Shown: positions 24,756-35,337, counted from the stretch's first letter. The stretch is DNA of 64,000 nt from Bacillus sp. CGMCC 1.16541 (GCF_003184905.1 NZ_QFRU01000009.1:72150-136149); one strand, 5' to 3'. The notes: generated by a model from the sequence alone, not told the origin. Made by a program: numbers and translations.

Positions 24756-25046
24756 TTATGCTTCGTATTTAAAATCTGGTTCTTTTGTTTCAGAATTATA
24801 ATCAACAATTAGATCATGACTATCGAAGTACCATACATCCTCTTCTTCGATAAAGAATGTAATACCAGCGACTGTTGTTTCAGCGCCTATGTTAATCGGA
24901 TTATCTGTGCCTACTCCTAATGAGAATCCTTTTTGTACGTTACTGCACCCGCCATAACGCGCAAAAAAACGTACGTATTGATCACTTGTTACGTTCATTT
25001 CAGTTTTATACCAGTTTGCTGCTTGTTCTGTTACAGTTAATTTCAT
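24756..25046 (-). CDS. yneR: HesB/IscA-like protein YneR
   Basis: 96 aa. Opens MKLTVTEQAANWYKTEM and has FFARYGGCSNVQKGFSLG, DVWYFDSHDLIVDYN, the HesB-like fold pattern. Unlike true A-type Fe-S carriers it has only the first Cys, and the C-terminal CGCG motif is missing. Role unknown. GGAAGGAG lies before ATG 25046. Convergent with yneP, matching the B. subtilis arrangement. Confidence 0.85.
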   Translation of the reverse strand: MKLTVTEQAANWYKTEMNVTSDQYVRFFARYGGCSNVQKGFSLGVGTDNPINIGAETTVAGITFFIEEEDVWYFDSHDLIVDYNSETKEPDFKYEA

Positions 25047-25205
25047 CGTTAAATGCTCCTTCCAATCTATCAGCATACATTTATTATAGTAGAAACTTTT
25101 TTTGAACGCCAACAATATGGAAAAACAAACCTAAAAAAAGCCACAGAAAAAGATAGTCAATCAAAAGAATGGACGCTTCTACTTGACTATCTCTCTGTTT
25201 GATAT

Positions 25206-25322
25206 TTATTTTAGATTATATTCTTTGCCGATTGTTTCCCAGCAATGAACACAATATTTAGATCCACCAGAGTTACGATGTGTTTCTTTTTGACGTTTGC
25301 AAATTGAGCATCTGTATTTCAT
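25206..25322 (-). CDS. Small zinc-ribbon-like protein, 38 aa
   Basis: MKYRCSICKRQKETHRNS then KYCVHCWETIGKEYN: two CxxC pairs about 18 residues apart, as in a minimal zinc ribbon. AGGAGG lies seven bases before the ATG, which is strong support for translation. Basic and probably soluble. Family not recognised; too short for ordinary gene callers. Confidence 0.7.
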   Translation of the reverse strand: MKYRCSICKRQKETHRNSGGSKYCVHCWETIGKEYNLK

Positions 25323-25506
25323 TGTATGTCCTCCTACTGCTTATGTTTACAATCAGTATAACTACAAACACAACTTTGTATTCGCTTACATTCGTAATTA
25401 TTTTAACATTAAAAAGGATAATACGGCGATAGCAGATAAAAAGTGTAGTTTTAAATCAATTGGTCATACTAACAGTATTAAGTTTAAATGCGAAAGGTGA
25501 GTTAGA

Positions 25507-26508
25507 ATGAATAATGGAAAAGCTGTTCCTGTTTCGTCTTCAGAGCTAGGGACATTGTGGATGACGTATCAACAAAAAACAATGCTAGCTCGCATGTTCG
25601 AGCACTTTATTCAAGTAGAGACAAATAGTCATATTACTCCTTTATTACAAAGTTATTATGATCAAGAAATGCAGTCTATCCAAGAAATTGTACATATTTT
25701 CAAAAATGATGACGTTGTGATTCCTGGAGGATTTGTAGAAACAGATGTTCATTTAGAAGCTCCGCCGTTATATGGAGAATATTTCAGCTTGCTTTTTCTA
25801 CGAGTCATGATGAAAGTAAGCATTGGTTTAAATGCATTACATATCACCATGTCGTATCGCCAAGACATTATCAATTTTTATCAACATTCCTTAACAAACG
25901 CTCATGATCTGTTTAGTCAATCAACCATGATGTTACAAGAGCTAGGAGTTTTACCTCGACCTCCTCACATTCCGGTACCGAAAAAAGTGGAGTATGTTGA
26001 AAGCAAAAGTTACATGAGTGGAATTAATCCGCTCGGAACAAAGAGACCTGTTAATGCAGTAGAGATTGCTCACCTTTATCATGGAATTGAAACGAACATT
26101 TTAGGGATGCAACTAATTGCTGGCTTTTCACAAGTGGCTGAAAATAAAGCCGTTCGACAATATTTTACTAAAGGAAAAGAGCTGTCTAAAAGAATTATTA
26201 AAACGTTTAGTAATACGTTAATGGAAAATGATTTACAACCACCAGCAACGTCTTACGGAAATCCGACTACATCCAATATTGCGCCATTTTCTGAAAAGCT
26301 TATGATTTATTGTATTAGTTTGTTAAGTAATTTTGGCTTAACGAGCAATGCGTTAGGAACGTCATTTTCGTTGCGTAACGATTTACCAACAACAATGTCT
26401 TTGCTAGGAAAAGAGGTCTTTACGTACGCTAAAGAAGGTGGAAAGTTAATGATTGATCACAATTGGATGGAACAACCACCTGAAGGACAGGGAAGTACGA
26501 ACAAATAA
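25507..26508 (+). CDS. DUF3231 family protein
   Basis: 333 aa made of two similar ferritin-like helical repeats: SSSELGTLWMTYQQKTML at about 10-27 and PVNAVEIAHLYHGIETNILG near 180. DUF3231 is common in Bacillaceae and of unknown function; the repeat structure resembles CotF/ferritin-like proteins. AAAGGTGAG lies before the ATG. Monocistronic. Confidence 0.8.
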   Translation: MNNGKAVPVSSSELGTLWMTYQQKTMLARMFEHFIQVETNSHITPLLQSYYDQEMQSIQEIVHIFKNDDVVIPGGFVETDVHLEAPPLYGEYFSLLFLRVMMKVSIGLNALHITMSYRQDIINFYQHSLTNAHDLFSQSTMMLQELGVLPRPPHIPVPKKVEYVESKSYMSGINPLGTKRPVNAVEIAHLYHGIETNILGMQLIAGFSQVAENKAVRQYFTKGKELSKRIIKTFSNTLMENDLQPPATSYGNPTTSNIAPFSEKLMIYCISLLSNFGLTSNALGTSFSLRNDLPTTMSLLGKEVFTYAKEGGKLMIDHNWMEQPPEGQGSTNK

Positions 26509-26519
26509 AGAGGCAAGAA

Positions 26520-26559
26520 GCCGTTACCTCTCTTACCTGTATAGCAAGTAGGTAACGGC
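26520..26559. terminator. Hairpin between convergent genes
   Basis: GCCGTTACCT (26520-26529) / AGGTAACGGC (26550-26559). T content is moderate only on the minus-strand exit, so it is a weak terminator candidate. Confidence 0.5.
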
Positions 26560-26572
26560 GGTTACATGTGAA

Positions 26573-27655
26573 TTAACATTTAGGTGTAGGGACACAAAAA
26601 TTCATGACAAAACATGTTAGAATATTTTTATACTCATATAATGAGGAAAGAAGAACGAACTCTTTATCACCGTGCCAACCGTCACCTGATGGACCGAATT
26701 CTACAGCAGGTATACCGAATCGTGAAAAAAATCGTCCATCAGCAGAACCGTGTTGTCCAAACAATTTCACTTCGGTTTTTGTCGTTTGAGCAATTGATGT
26801 TACCAGTGTTTTAACCCATCGGTCATCAGGTTGTGTTTGAATTGGGTCACCACATAAACCAACCTTTATTTTCTCGTCAAATAATTGTTCGAGTTGAAGA
26901 ATGATTTCATCTAGGCTTTGATGAGGTAAGTAGCGAATATCAAGAGAAAGTGTGCAACAGTCAGGTACTTTGTTATATGCATCTCCTCCCTGTATTTTCG
27001 CTAGATTAATAGAAGGAGCTTCATAAAAAGGTGAATGCTCTAAAGCAAATGGAAGGGTGAAAATACGCTGATACAGAGACATTGCTGTTTCAATTGCGTT
27101 GATACCTTCCCATGGACGACTACCGTGAGCAGCTTGGCCTCTTATTGTCACATCAGCTTGTAAAATTCCTTTTGCTTGCAACCCAATATGTAACATGGTT
27201 GGTTCTCCGCAAATTAGAAAATCTCCTACATAACCTTGTTCACTCAAAAATTTTGAACAGTGGAACCCTCCTGTTTCTTCATCCGAAACAATTTGCAACT
27301 GCACTTTACAAGGTAGACGTTGATCTTTTAATTCCACAACTGCTGCCATCATTGCAGCTAGACCGCCTTTCATATCAGCTGCACCACGCCCGTACAAACG
27401 ATTACCATCCTGAAAGGGAACGAACTGTGATGCGTTCCCACTTACCACATCGACATGTCCGTTTAAAGTCAGTGTAACAGAGCCAGAGCCGATCTCAGTA
27501 ATAAGCATGTGATAGCCGTTATTCGTTAGCAAAGTTGGTTGCAAACCGTGATGTTGTAACCACGCTTGACAGTATAGAATTCCTTTGTTTGCGCCTTCTT
27601 TTGTCGAGCTATCGATTTTAAGTAACTCTGTTAATAAGTGAAGCATTTTATCCAT
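26573..27655 (-). CDS. M20 family peptidase (ArgE/DapE-like)
   Basis: 360 aa zinc amidohydrolase. Seen: LNGHVDVV (metal ligand His-Asp), GRGAADMKGGLAAM (Asp), SDEETGG (catalytic Glu), and a dimerisation domain beginning with AKGILQADVTIRGQAAHGSRP. Near the C-terminus GQHGSADGRFF and WHGDKEFV (His). Likely acetylornithine deacetylase/succinyl-diaminopimelate desuccinylase class; the substrate is not determinable and no arginine or lysine genes are adjacent. AGAGGT upstream of ATG. Confidence 0.88.
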   Translation of the reverse strand: MDKMLHLLTELLKIDSSTKEGANKGILYCQAWLQHHGLQPTLLTNNGYHMLITEIGSGSVTLTLNGHVDVVSGNASQFVPFQDGNRLYGRGAADMKGGLAAMMAAVVELKDQRLPCKVQLQIVSDEETGGFHCSKFLSEQGYVGDFLICGEPTMLHIGLQAKGILQADVTIRGQAAHGSRPWEGINAIETAMSLYQRIFTLPFALEHSPFYEAPSINLAKIQGGDAYNKVPDCCTLSLDIRYLPHQSLDEIILQLEQLFDEKIKVGLCGDPIQTQPDDRWVKTLVTSIAQTTKTEVKLFGQHGSADGRFFSRFGIPAVEFGPSGDGWHGDKEFVLLSSLYEYKNILTCFVMNFCVPTPKC

Positions 27656-27835
27656 ATAATAAACCTCTTTTTATTTGTTTGATTTTTCTGATTATAAAAT
27701 ATTACCATAAAAGTAACCGAATGAAAATGACATTCACTAGGTATTTCCATTATATTCTTGTTATTTAGTGAAAGTGGATTATAATAAGAATAATAGCGAT
27801 GAGCTAAAATCCCTTATTTAAAGGAGTGATGACAT

Positions 27836-27970
27836 ATGGTGAAATCAAAAGTAGTAGTACGTGTCATGGAGGGATTATCTTTATAACGTTAAAGCATTGA
27901 GTTTGTCAATGTGCACGTAACAAGTATGATTTCTCTATGACGTATTCAAGTTAAGGTGGAGAAAGTCATA
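27836..27970 (+). pseudogene. Possible HPr/Crh-family remnant
   Basis: ATG 27836 with AAAGGAGTGATGACAT upstream reads MVKSKVVVRVMEGLSL then TAA. The opening resembles HPr/Crh proteins (e.g. MVxxKVxVxLxxGLxARPA), and after stops the same frame reads SIEFVNVHVTSMISL, which can be laid on the FVxxAxxFxSxIxL stretch that follows in HPr. The active-site His and Ser46 regions are not present. Alternatively only a 16-residue peptide is made. Confidence 0.4.
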
Positions 27971-27984
27971 GGGAGGACAAAACG

Positions 27985-29055
27985 TTGAATTTAAAAGATA
28001 TCGGTTCGAATGAAACTTTCAAGTCATTTTTTAATGAATATGAAAATCAAGGTTATACGATAGGTCGCGTTACGCTCGAACATAAAAGATTGTATCGAGT
28101 TGTGACAGATCAAGGAGAATTATTAGCTGAAGTGTCAGGTAAGTTCCGCTTCGAGTCATTGAGTCGACAAATGTTTCCTACAGTTGGAGATTGGGTCGTT
28201 ATCAAACCGAGATGGGATGAGAAGAAAGCGACAATACAGGCGGTTTTACCACGAAAAAGTAAATTTTCTCGAAAAGTAGCTGGAGAGAAAACGGAAGAAC
28301 AACTAGTCGCAACGAATATTGATGTTTTGTTTATTGTGGTAGCACTCAATCATGATTTCAATATCCGGCGCATTGAACGATATATGATTATGGCATGGGA
28401 AAGTGGCGCGAAACCTGTCATTATTTTAAACAAAGCGGATTTATGTTTAGATATAGAAGAAAAACTGAACGAAGTAGAAAATGTTGCCTTTGGTGTCCCC
28501 ATTCATATCCTAAGTGCACTAAATGAAGAGTCTATACCACTTCTGCAACAATATGCTGCTAATGGGGCAACGATTGCTCTTGTCGGATCTTCAGGAGTGG
28601 GAAAGTCTACAATAACAAATCGTTTAATTGGAAAAGACGTGCAGTACACACAAGAAGTGAGAGATAGAGACGACCGAGGTAGGCACACCACCACCTATAG
28701 AGAATTAATGATTTTACCTACAGGTGGGTGTATTATTGACACCCCCGGTATGCGGGAATTACAACTTTGGGATGCAAGTGAAGGATTACAAGACGTTTTT
28801 GAAGACATTGAGCACCTGGCTTCGATGTGCTATTTTACGAATTGTCGTCATCAAACTGAGCCCAAATGCGCAATAAAAGAAGCAATTGAAGAAGGAACAC
28901 TTAGCGAAAAGCGATTTCAAAGTTACAAAAAGCTACAGCGAGAGTTAGCATATTTAGCTCAAAAAGAAGATAAAGCTGCTGCCATTCAAGAGAAAGAGAA
29001 AGTGAAACGAAAGCAAATTCATAAAGAATTGAAAAAGAAGTTTAATAAGCGATGA
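27985..29055 (+). CDS. rsgA: RsgA-like circularly permuted ribosome-associated GTPase
   Basis: 356 aa. OB-fold N-terminus, then GTPase motifs in permuted order: G4 LNKAD (about 151), G1 GSSGVGKST, G2-region RGRHTT, G3 DTPGMREL, followed by a zinc knuckle CYFTNCRHQTEPKC and a long basic C-terminal helix. RsgA helps 30S subunit maturation. In Bacillus the housekeeping copy (yloQ) lies elsewhere, next to prkC, so this may be a second paralogue. TTG 27985 is the start, with GGGAGGA nine bases upstream. Confidence 0.88.
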   Translation: MNLKDIGSNETFKSFFNEYENQGYTIGRVTLEHKRLYRVVTDQGELLAEVSGKFRFESLSRQMFPTVGDWVVIKPRWDEKKATIQAVLPRKSKFSRKVAGEKTEEQLVATNIDVLFIVVALNHDFNIRRIERYMIMAWESGAKPVIILNKADLCLDIEEKLNEVENVAFGVPIHILSALNEESIPLLQQYAANGATIALVGSSGVGKSTITNRLIGKDVQYTQEVRDRDDRGRHTTTYRELMILPTGGCIIDTPGMRELQLWDASEGLQDVFEDIEHLASMCYFTNCRHQTEPKCAIKEAIEEGTLSEKRFQSYKKLQRELAYLAQKEDKAAAIQEKEKVKRKQIHKELKKKFNKR

Positions 29056-29065
29056 ATAGATTTAT

Positions 29066-29106
29066 AAAAAAAGACGATGATCTTGTACGATCGTCGTCTT
29101 TTTTTA
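29066..29106. terminator. Bidirectional terminator
   Basis: AAAAAGACGATGATC pairs with GATCGTCGTCTTTTT (one G-U). It overlaps the plsY stop codon. Confidence 0.85.
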
Positions 29107-29682
29107 TAACCATTTTATTTTTGGTTCAGTTTTATTCATGATTCGTGTGACATTTGCACGATGACGGAAAATCACGAAAAGTGCTAGAAATCCAACCACA
29201 ATGATAAGCGGGGGTTCACCCGTGAATAAAGAATAAATAAAAGCTAACACACCTGTAATCATTGAAGATAAGGACACATATTTACTTATGTATAAACAAA
29301 CGAAAAAGCTAGCAAGCATAAGCACAAACAACAGAGGATCGACACAAAGTAATACGCCACCTGAAGTTGCCACTGCTTTTCCACCTTTAAACTTTGCAAA
29401 AATGGGATAAACATGACCAATCACTGCAAATAAACCAACAAAAAGGGGATGTAAGTCCGACTGAATCCATAGAGGCAAAGATGTAGCGAGCGTTCCTTTT
29501 AAAATGTCTGCAATTGTAACAATTAACCCTGCTTTTACACCTAATGTGCGAAACGTATTTGTCCCACCGAGATTTCCACTTCCGTGTTCTCGAATGTCGA
29601 CTCCGTAACCGACTTTTCCAACGATTAGAGCAAATGGAACTGAACCAATAAGGTAAGCGAAAATAGGTAAGAGATAATCCAT
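29104..29682 (-). CDS. plsY: Glycerol-3-phosphate acyltransferase (acyl-phosphate dependent)
   Basis: 192 aa, about five membrane helices. PlsY acylates glycerol 3-phosphate from acyl-phosphate, the first step of phospholipid synthesis. Seen: [32 protein letters not shown], and [13 protein letters not shown], the three conserved PlsY motifs. AAAGGAG lies before the ATG. Matches yneS (plsY) beside yneT and parE in B. subtilis. Confidence 0.95.
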   Translation of the reverse strand: MDYLLPIFAYLIGSVPFALIVGKVGYGVDIREHGSGNLGGTNTFRTLGVKAGLIVTIADILKGTLATSLPLWIQSDLHPLFVGLFAVIGHVYPIFAKFKGGKAVATSGGVLLCVDPLLFVLMLASFFVCLYISKYVSLSSMITGVLAFIYSLFTGEPPLIIVVGFLALFVIFRHRANVTRIMNKTEPKIKWL

Positions 29683-29951
29683 TTTTTCAAAGCTCCTTTA
29701 TGTACATATCGTTTTCATTTTACCACGTGTTTTCAAAAACGCTAGTCCTTACGTAAACATTCTCCCTTTAACTCAAATTTTCCTGTAAAGATTTTGACTA
29801 TTTCTTTGGCAAAGTAGATTATTTCACTTTAAAAAAGAAATGCTAAACCCAACATAAAATAAATGACCCAATCAATGATCGTTTCTTTTTTTATGTACTC
29901 CCATTCTTAGGGTATTTTATCGGTCGTTTCTCCCTTTTATTCGTCACGCTG

Positions 29952-29980
29952 TTTACAAAGTTTAAAAAAATGGGTAATAT
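29952..29980 (+). promoter_or_regulatory. Predicted promoter of yneT
   Basis: TTTACA (29952-29957), 17-bp spacer, TAATAT (29975-29980), sigma-A-like. GTTTAC-N15-GGGTAA overlaps it and would also suit sigma-B. The rest of 29683-30051 holds an A/T-rich hairpin (about 29830-29890) and nothing else recognised. Confidence 0.45.
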
Positions 29981-30051
29981 ATGCAGGAATTTATCAGATG
30001 AAAACGAACAACGTATAACATAACATCAACAAGAAAAAAGGAGAGGTTCAA

Positions 30052-30465
30052 ATGGCAATCGATATTCCATCTCGTGAAGAATTAGGTCGTATTCTTAAAG
30101 ATAGTAAGCGAATAGCGGTAGTAGGATTATCAGATAATCCAGAAAAAACATCATACATGGTATCAAAAGCAATGCAAGATGCTGGCTACGACATTATTCC
30201 TGTAAATCCAAATGCGGATGAAATTCTAGGAGTTAAAGCCGTCAAATCATTAGCTGACATTGATGGCCACGTTGATATTGTGAATGTATTTCGTCGCTCT
30301 GAACACTTACTAGGTGTGGCAAAAGAGTGTTTAGAAATCGAGGCCGATGTTTATTGGGCACAGCTTGGCTTAATGGATGAAGAGGCTTATCACCTTTTAA
30401 AAGATAACGGCTATATAGTAGTAATGGATCGTTGCATTAAAGTTGAACATGCGTTAACGAAATAG
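30052..30465 (+). CDS. yneT: CoA-binding domain protein YneT
   Basis: 137 aa Rossmann-type CoA_binding protein: RIAVVGLSDNPEKTSYMV, GYDIIPVNPNADEILG, DIVNVFRRSEH, and VYWAQLGLMDEEAY. It resembles the isolated CoA-binding domain of succinyl-CoA ligases; function unknown. GGAGAGG precedes the ATG. Conserved position upstream of parE. Confidence 0.92.
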   Translation: MAIDIPSREELGRILKDSKRIAVVGLSDNPEKTSYMVSKAMQDAGYDIIPVNPNADEILGVKAVKSLADIDGHVDIVNVFRRSEHLLGVAKECLEIEADVYWAQLGLMDEEAYHLLKDNGYIVVMDRCIKVEHALTK

Positions 30466-30502
30466 GTTGTGGCAAGGAGGTGACTTACCGTATCAACACC
30501 TT

Positions 30503-30545
30503 CATTCATCCTACGTACATACATTGCAACTTGTAGGGTGAATGA
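30503..30545. other. 13-bp inverted repeat in the yneT-parE interval
   Basis: TCATTCATCCTAC pairs with GTAGGGTGAATGA (one G-U). No T run follows, so it is not a classic terminator. The interval 30466-30874 otherwise shows a TATAAT hexamer at about 30832-30837, the likely parE -10, with no good -35. Confidence 0.45.
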
Positions 30546-30874
30546 TCGGGTCGAACGATATCATAAGTTAGCTCCTTTTCTAATGAGTTTGGACTTCTAG
30601 GCACAAATTCGATACAATAGCGCTACAGAAGGGTTAGACCATGAACGAATGATAACTTATAATGAAAAAGAGATACGGAATACCTTTACAATCCGAAAAG
30701 GTGTGCTAAAATCAAACGTGTGTTCTCGTTTTGTTTACTATACATATTAATTATATTTCTATTCTTTCTTAAAACGACAAAAGAATGGAAATATGTTTGA
30801 GATTTTAATACGTAAAGACAGAGATACGCTATAATAATAGGCGTGTGTGTTTGTATGAAAGGGGTATGTACGAT

Positions 30875-32842
30875 TTGGCTAAAAAGCAACAATTCAACTA
30901 TAACGAAGATGCCATTCAAGTCTTAGAAGGACTTGATGCTGTCCGAAAACGTCCAGGAATGTATATAGGAAGTACGGATAGTAGAGGATTGCATCATTTA
31001 GTATATGAAATCGTTGATAACTCAGTTGATGAAGCGTTAGCGGGTTATGGAAACGAAATTACAGTCACCATACATAAAGATAATTCAATCTCAGTTCAAG
31101 ACAAAGGTCGTGGAATGCCAACGGGAATGCATAAACTCGGAAAGTCGACACCAGAAGTCATCTTGACGGTTCTTCATGCAGGAGGAAAGTTTGGGCAAGG
31201 TGGATATAAAACAAGTGGAGGTCTACACGGAGTTGGTGCATCAGTTGTAAATGCACTATCAGAATGGCTGATCGTCACAATTAACCGCGATGGTTTTACA
31301 TATGAGCAACGCTTTGAAAATGGCGGGAAAGCTGTTACGACTCTTGAGAAAATCGGAAAAACAAAGAAAACAGGGACGACTATTCACTTTAAACCGGACG
31401 CATCTATTTTTTCGGCGACAACATATAACTACGATACATTATCGGAACGTCTGCGTGAGTCCGCTTTTTTATTAAAGGGGTTAAAAATCATCTTAATTGA
31501 TCAACGTCATGATCAACAAGAAGTATTTCATTACGAAAGTGGAATAGAAGCGTTTGTCTCTTACTTAAACGAAGAAAAAGATGTGCTACATCCGGTTGTA
31601 TTCTTTGAAGGAGAACAACACAGCATTGAAGTTGAGTTTGCGTTTCAATTTAATGATGGATATTCAGAAACCATTTTATCTTTTGTAAACAATGTTCGCA
31701 CAAAAGATGGTGGTACACATGAAGCAGGCTCTAAAACCGCGATGACACGTGCTTTTAACGAATATGCACGAAAAGTTGGGTTATTAAAAGAGAAAGATAA
31801 AAACCTTGAAGGTACAGATATTCGTGAAGGTTTAGGTGCCATTGTGTCTGTTCGCATTCCAGAAGAGCTCTTACAATTCGAAGGACAAACAAAAGGGAAA
31901 CTTGGAACGAGTGAAGCACGTTCAGCGGTCGACCACGTTGTCTCAGACAAACTTGCTTACTTTTTAGAAGAGAATCCTGATATTAGCTCATTATTAGTGA
32001 AAAAAGCCATTAAAGCAGCTCAAGCACGAGAAGCGGCACGAAAAGCACGAGAAGATGCCCGAAACGGAAAGAAAAGAAAGCGCCAAGAAACGATTTTGAG
32101 TGGGAAGTTAACACCAGCTCAATCAAGAAACCCACAAAAAAATGAGCTTTATTTAGTGGAAGGGGACTCAGCGGGTGGATCTGCTAAACAAGGACGAGAC
32201 CGAAGATTTCAAGCTGTGTTACCTTTAAGAGGGAAAGTTATTAATACAGAAAAAGCAAAGTTGCAAGATATTTTTAAGAATGAAGAGATTAATACAATCA
32301 TTCATGCAATCGGCGGTGGAGTTGGTGCTGAGTTTTCAGTCGACGATATCAATTATGATAAAATTGTCATTATGACCGATGCAGATACAGATGGTGCTCA
32401 TATTCAAGTCTTGCTTTTAACGTTCTTTTATCGCTACATGAAACCGTTAGTTGAAGCAGGGAAAGTGTTTATTGCTTTACCACCACTTTATAAAGTAAGC
32501 AAAGGAACAGGAAAGAAAGAAGTCATAGAATATGCGTGGAATGAAGATGAACTGCAAGGTGCAATGAAAAAAGTTGGTCGTGGCTATATGATTCAGCGTT
32601 ATAAAGGTTTAGGCGAGATGAATGCTGATCAATTATGGGAAACAACGATGAATCCTGACACACGCACGCTTATTCGTGTCCGTATTGATGATGCAGCACG
32701 TGCAGATCGTCGTGTCACAACGTTAATGGGTGATAAAGTAGAACCCCGTCGAAAGTGGATTGAAAACAATGTTGCATTCGGATTAGAAGAAGATCCAAAC
32801 ATTTTAGATAATGAAAACGTTACGGTCGCAGAGGAGGAATAA
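30875..32842 (+). CDS. parE: DNA topoisomerase IV subunit B
   Basis: 655 aa. GHKL ATPase: EIVDNSVDEALAGYG and GLHGVGASVVNALS; TOPRIM: YLVEGDSAGGSAKQGRDRRF, MTDADTDGAHIQ. ParE powers decatenation of daughter chromosomes. The start is TTG 30875 (MAKKQQFNYNEDAIQVLEG, as in B. subtilis ParE), with AAAGGGG ten bases upstream; longer in-frame starts lack spacing. Four bases before parC: one operon. Confidence 0.96.
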   Translation: MAKKQQFNYNEDAIQVLEGLDAVRKRPGMYIGSTDSRGLHHLVYEIVDNSVDEALAGYGNEITVTIHKDNSISVQDKGRGMPTGMHKLGKSTPEVILTVLHAGGKFGQGGYKTSGGLHGVGASVVNALSEWLIVTINRDGFTYEQRFENGGKAVTTLEKIGKTKKTGTTIHFKPDASIFSATTYNYDTLSERLRESAFLLKGLKIILIDQRHDQQEVFHYESGIEAFVSYLNEEKDVLHPVVFFEGEQHSIEVEFAFQFNDGYSETILSFVNNVRTKDGGTHEAGSKTAMTRAFNEYARKVGLLKEKDKNLEGTDIREGLGAIVSVRIPEELLQFEGQTKGKLGTSEARSAVDHVVSDKLAYFLEENPDISSLLVKKAIKAAQAREAARKAREDARNGKKRKRQETILSGKLTPAQSRNPQKNELYLVEGDSAGGSAKQGRDRRFQAVLPLRGKVINTEKAKLQDIFKNEEINTIIHAIGGGVGAEFSVDDINYDKIVIMTDADTDGAHIQVLLLTFFYRYMKPLVEAGKVFIALPPLYKVSKGTGKKEVIEYAWNEDELQGAMKKVGRGYMIQRYKGLGEMNADQLWETTMNPDTRTLIRVRIDDAARADRRVTTLMGDKVEPRRKWIENNVAFGLEEDPNILDNENVTVAEEE

Positions 32843-32845
32843 TGA

Positions 32846-35272
32846 ATGTCACAAACAGAACGTTATCTAGATTTACCACTTGAAGATGTATTAGGCGACC
32901 GCTTCGGACGTTATAGTAAATACATTATTCAAGAACGTGCTTTACCAGATGCTCGTGATGGGCTAAAGCCCGTACAGCGTCGTATTTTATATGCGATGCA
33001 TGTAGACGGAAATACAACAGACAAAGGGTTTCGAAAGTCGGCTAAAACAGTCGGGAATGTTATAGGTAATTATCACCCCCATGGTGATACATCTGTCTAT
33101 GATGCGATGGTTCGTATGAGTCAAGATTGGAAAGTACGAAACGTATTAATTGAAATGCATGGAAACAACGGAAGTATTGATGGTGACCCACCCGCTGCGA
33201 TGCGTTATACAGAAGCTCGCTTGTCTGCCATGGCATCAGAATTACTACGCGATATAGACAAACAAACAGTCGAATTCGTCCCAAACTTTGATGATACAAG
33301 TAGTGAGCCAACTGTTTTACCCGCTATGTTTCCCAATTTACTTGTAAACGGTTCAACAGGGATTTCTGCGGGATACGCAACAGAAATTCCACCTCATCAT
33401 CTTGGTGAAGTTATTGACGCAACAGTTATGCGTATTGATAAGCCAGAATGTACAATTGATGAACTGATGACGGTTATAAAAGGGCCTGATTTTCCAACAG
33501 GAGGCATTATTCAAGGGATAGATGGCATTAAAAAAGCATATGAAACGGGTAAAGGGAAAATTATTATCCGTGGAAAAGCAGAAGTAGAAGCCATCCGCGG
33601 TGGAAAGCAACAAATTGTCATTACTGAAATTCCATTTGAAGTGAATAAAGCTAATTTAGTCAAAAAAATGGATGAACTTCGCTTAGATCGAAAAGTAGAA
33701 GGGATTTCAGAGGTTCGCGATGAAACCGATCGCACAGGTTTACGCGTAGTCGTTGAGTTGAAGAAAGAAGCAAATGCAGAAGGCGTTTTAAATTACTTAT
33801 ATAAAAACACGGACTTGCAAATTCCGTATAATTTCAATATGGTGGCCATTTCTCGTAAGCGTCCAAAGCTGATGAGCTTAACCAACATTTTAGACGCTTA
33901 TATTGAGCATCAGCGTGAAGTTGTAACAAATCGTTCAACGTATGAGTTAAAGAAAGCTCGTGAACGTGAGCATATTGTACAAGGTTTAATGAAGGCATTG
34001 TCAATCTTAGATGAAGTCATTCAAACAATTCGTGCATCGAAAGATAAACGAGATGCCAAAGATAATTTAATTGTGCAGTATGACTTTACGGAAGCACAAG
34101 CAGAAGCGATTGTTTCACTACAACTTTATCGTTTAACAAATACAGATATTACTGCTCTTAGACAAGAAGCTGAAGAGTTAGCAATAAAAATCGCAGAACT
34201 TGAAGAGATTTTACATAGTGAGAAAAAACTGTTAAGTGTGATTAAAAAAGAACTTCGTCGTGTGAAAAAAACATATAGTGACGACCGTCGCTCTCAAATC
34301 GAAGCAGAAATTACTGAGATTAAAATTAATTTAGAAGTAATGGTTCCATCAGAAGATGTACTTGTTACAGTTACAAAAGATGGATACGTAAAACGAACAA
34401 GTTTACGCTCATATTCAGCATCAAATGGCCAAGATTTCGGCATGAAAGACACAGATCGTATTTTATTTAAACAAGAAATGAATACGACTGACACCATTCT
34501 TGTTTTCACGAACAAAGGAAATTACTTATTTATGCCAATTCACGAGTTGCCTGACATTCGTTGGAAAGACATGGGACAACATGTCATGAATATTGTGCCG
34601 ATTGATAAAACCGAGGAAATCGTAAGAGTACTTCCAATTAAAGAGTTTAAGGAAGGTAAATATTTACTGTTCTTTACTAAAAATGGAATGGCTAAAAAAA
34701 CAGAGCTCATTCAATATAAAGCGCAGCGATATTCCAAAGCACTTGTTGCCATTAATTTAAAAGGCGACGATCAACTCGTTGATGTATATGAAACAGACGG
34801 AAATCAAGCTGTATTTCTTGCGACAAGACAAGGATATGGTTTGTGGTTTAAGGAAGAAGAAATTAATATTGTCGGTACTCGAGCTGCTGGAGTAAAAGGG
34901 ATTAATTTAAAAGAGAACGATTACGTTGTGAGTGGAGAAATCATTAGTGGAGATGATAAAGAAACACTATTTATCGTGACACAGCGTGGAGCGGTAAAGA
35001 AAACGAAACTTAGTGAATTTGAACAGTCATCACGAGCAAAACGAGGGCTTGTCATGGTTCGAGAATTAAAGTCTAATCCACATGAAATTGTAAAAGTGAT
35101 AACTGTTACAAATGACGATATGATTTACGTTCAAACAACAAAAGAAGTGATTGAACAAATTGATCCCGCTACGATGCGAAATAGTGATCGTTATAGCAAC
35201 GGTTCATTTATTCTAGATCAAAGCGATGCAGGAACCATTATTAATAGCTGGAAAGAAAAGAAACCTAAATAA
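32846..35272 (+). CDS. parC: DNA topoisomerase IV subunit A
   Basis: 808 aa. N-terminal breakage-reunion domain with catalytic Tyr121 ([10 protein letters not shown]) and quinolone-determining segment [14 protein letters not shown] (about 78-91); long coiled tower; C-terminal beta-pinwheel repeats ([27 protein letters not shown]). Decatenates chromosomes with ParE. GAGGAGG lies before the ATG. Lacking a GyrA box, and pairing with ParE, separate it from GyrA. Confidence 0.96.
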   Translation: MSQTERYLDLPLEDVLGDRFGRYSKYIIQERALPDARDGLKPVQRRILYAMHVDGNTTDKGFRKSAKTVGNVIGNYHPHGDTSVYDAMVRMSQDWKVRNVLIEMHGNNGSIDGDPPAAMRYTEARLSAMASELLRDIDKQTVEFVPNFDDTSSEPTVLPAMFPNLLVNGSTGISAGYATEIPPHHLGEVIDATVMRIDKPECTIDELMTVIKGPDFPTGGIIQGIDGIKKAYETGKGKIIIRGKAEVEAIRGGKQQIVITEIPFEVNKANLVKKMDELRLDRKVEGISEVRDETDRTGLRVVVELKKEANAEGVLNYLYKNTDLQIPYNFNMVAISRKRPKLMSLTNILDAYIEHQREVVTNRSTYELKKAREREHIVQGLMKALSILDEVIQTIRASKDKRDAKDNLIVQYDFTEAQAEAIVSLQLYRLTNTDITALRQEAEELAIKIAELEEILHSEKKLLSVIKKELRRVKKTYSDDRRSQIEAEITEIKINLEVMVPSEDVLVTVTKDGYVKRTSLRSYSASNGQDFGMKDTDRILFKQEMNTTDTILVFTNKGNYLFMPIHELPDIRWKDMGQHVMNIVPIDKTEEIVRVLPIKEFKEGKYLLFFTKNGMAKKTELIQYKAQRYSKALVAINLKGDDQLVDVYETDGNQAVFLATRQGYGLWFKEEEINIVGTRAAGVKGINLKENDYVVSGEIISGDDKETLFIVTQRGAVKKTKLSEFEQSSRAKRGLVMVRELKSNPHEIVKVITVTNDDMIYVQTTKEVIEQIDPATMRNSDRYSNGSFILDQSDAGTIINSWKEKKPK

Positions 35273-35280
35273 AAACCAAA

Positions 35281-35337
35281 AGAACCAGTCGCAAACTGTC
35301 AATTGTAATCGATGGTTAGCGATTGGTTCTTTCTTTA
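35281..35337 (+). terminator. Terminator of parEC
   Basis: AGAACCAGTCGC (35281-35292) / GCGATTGGTTCT (35319-35330), then TTCTTT. The next ~120 bases are AT-rich with nothing recognised. Confidence 0.75.
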
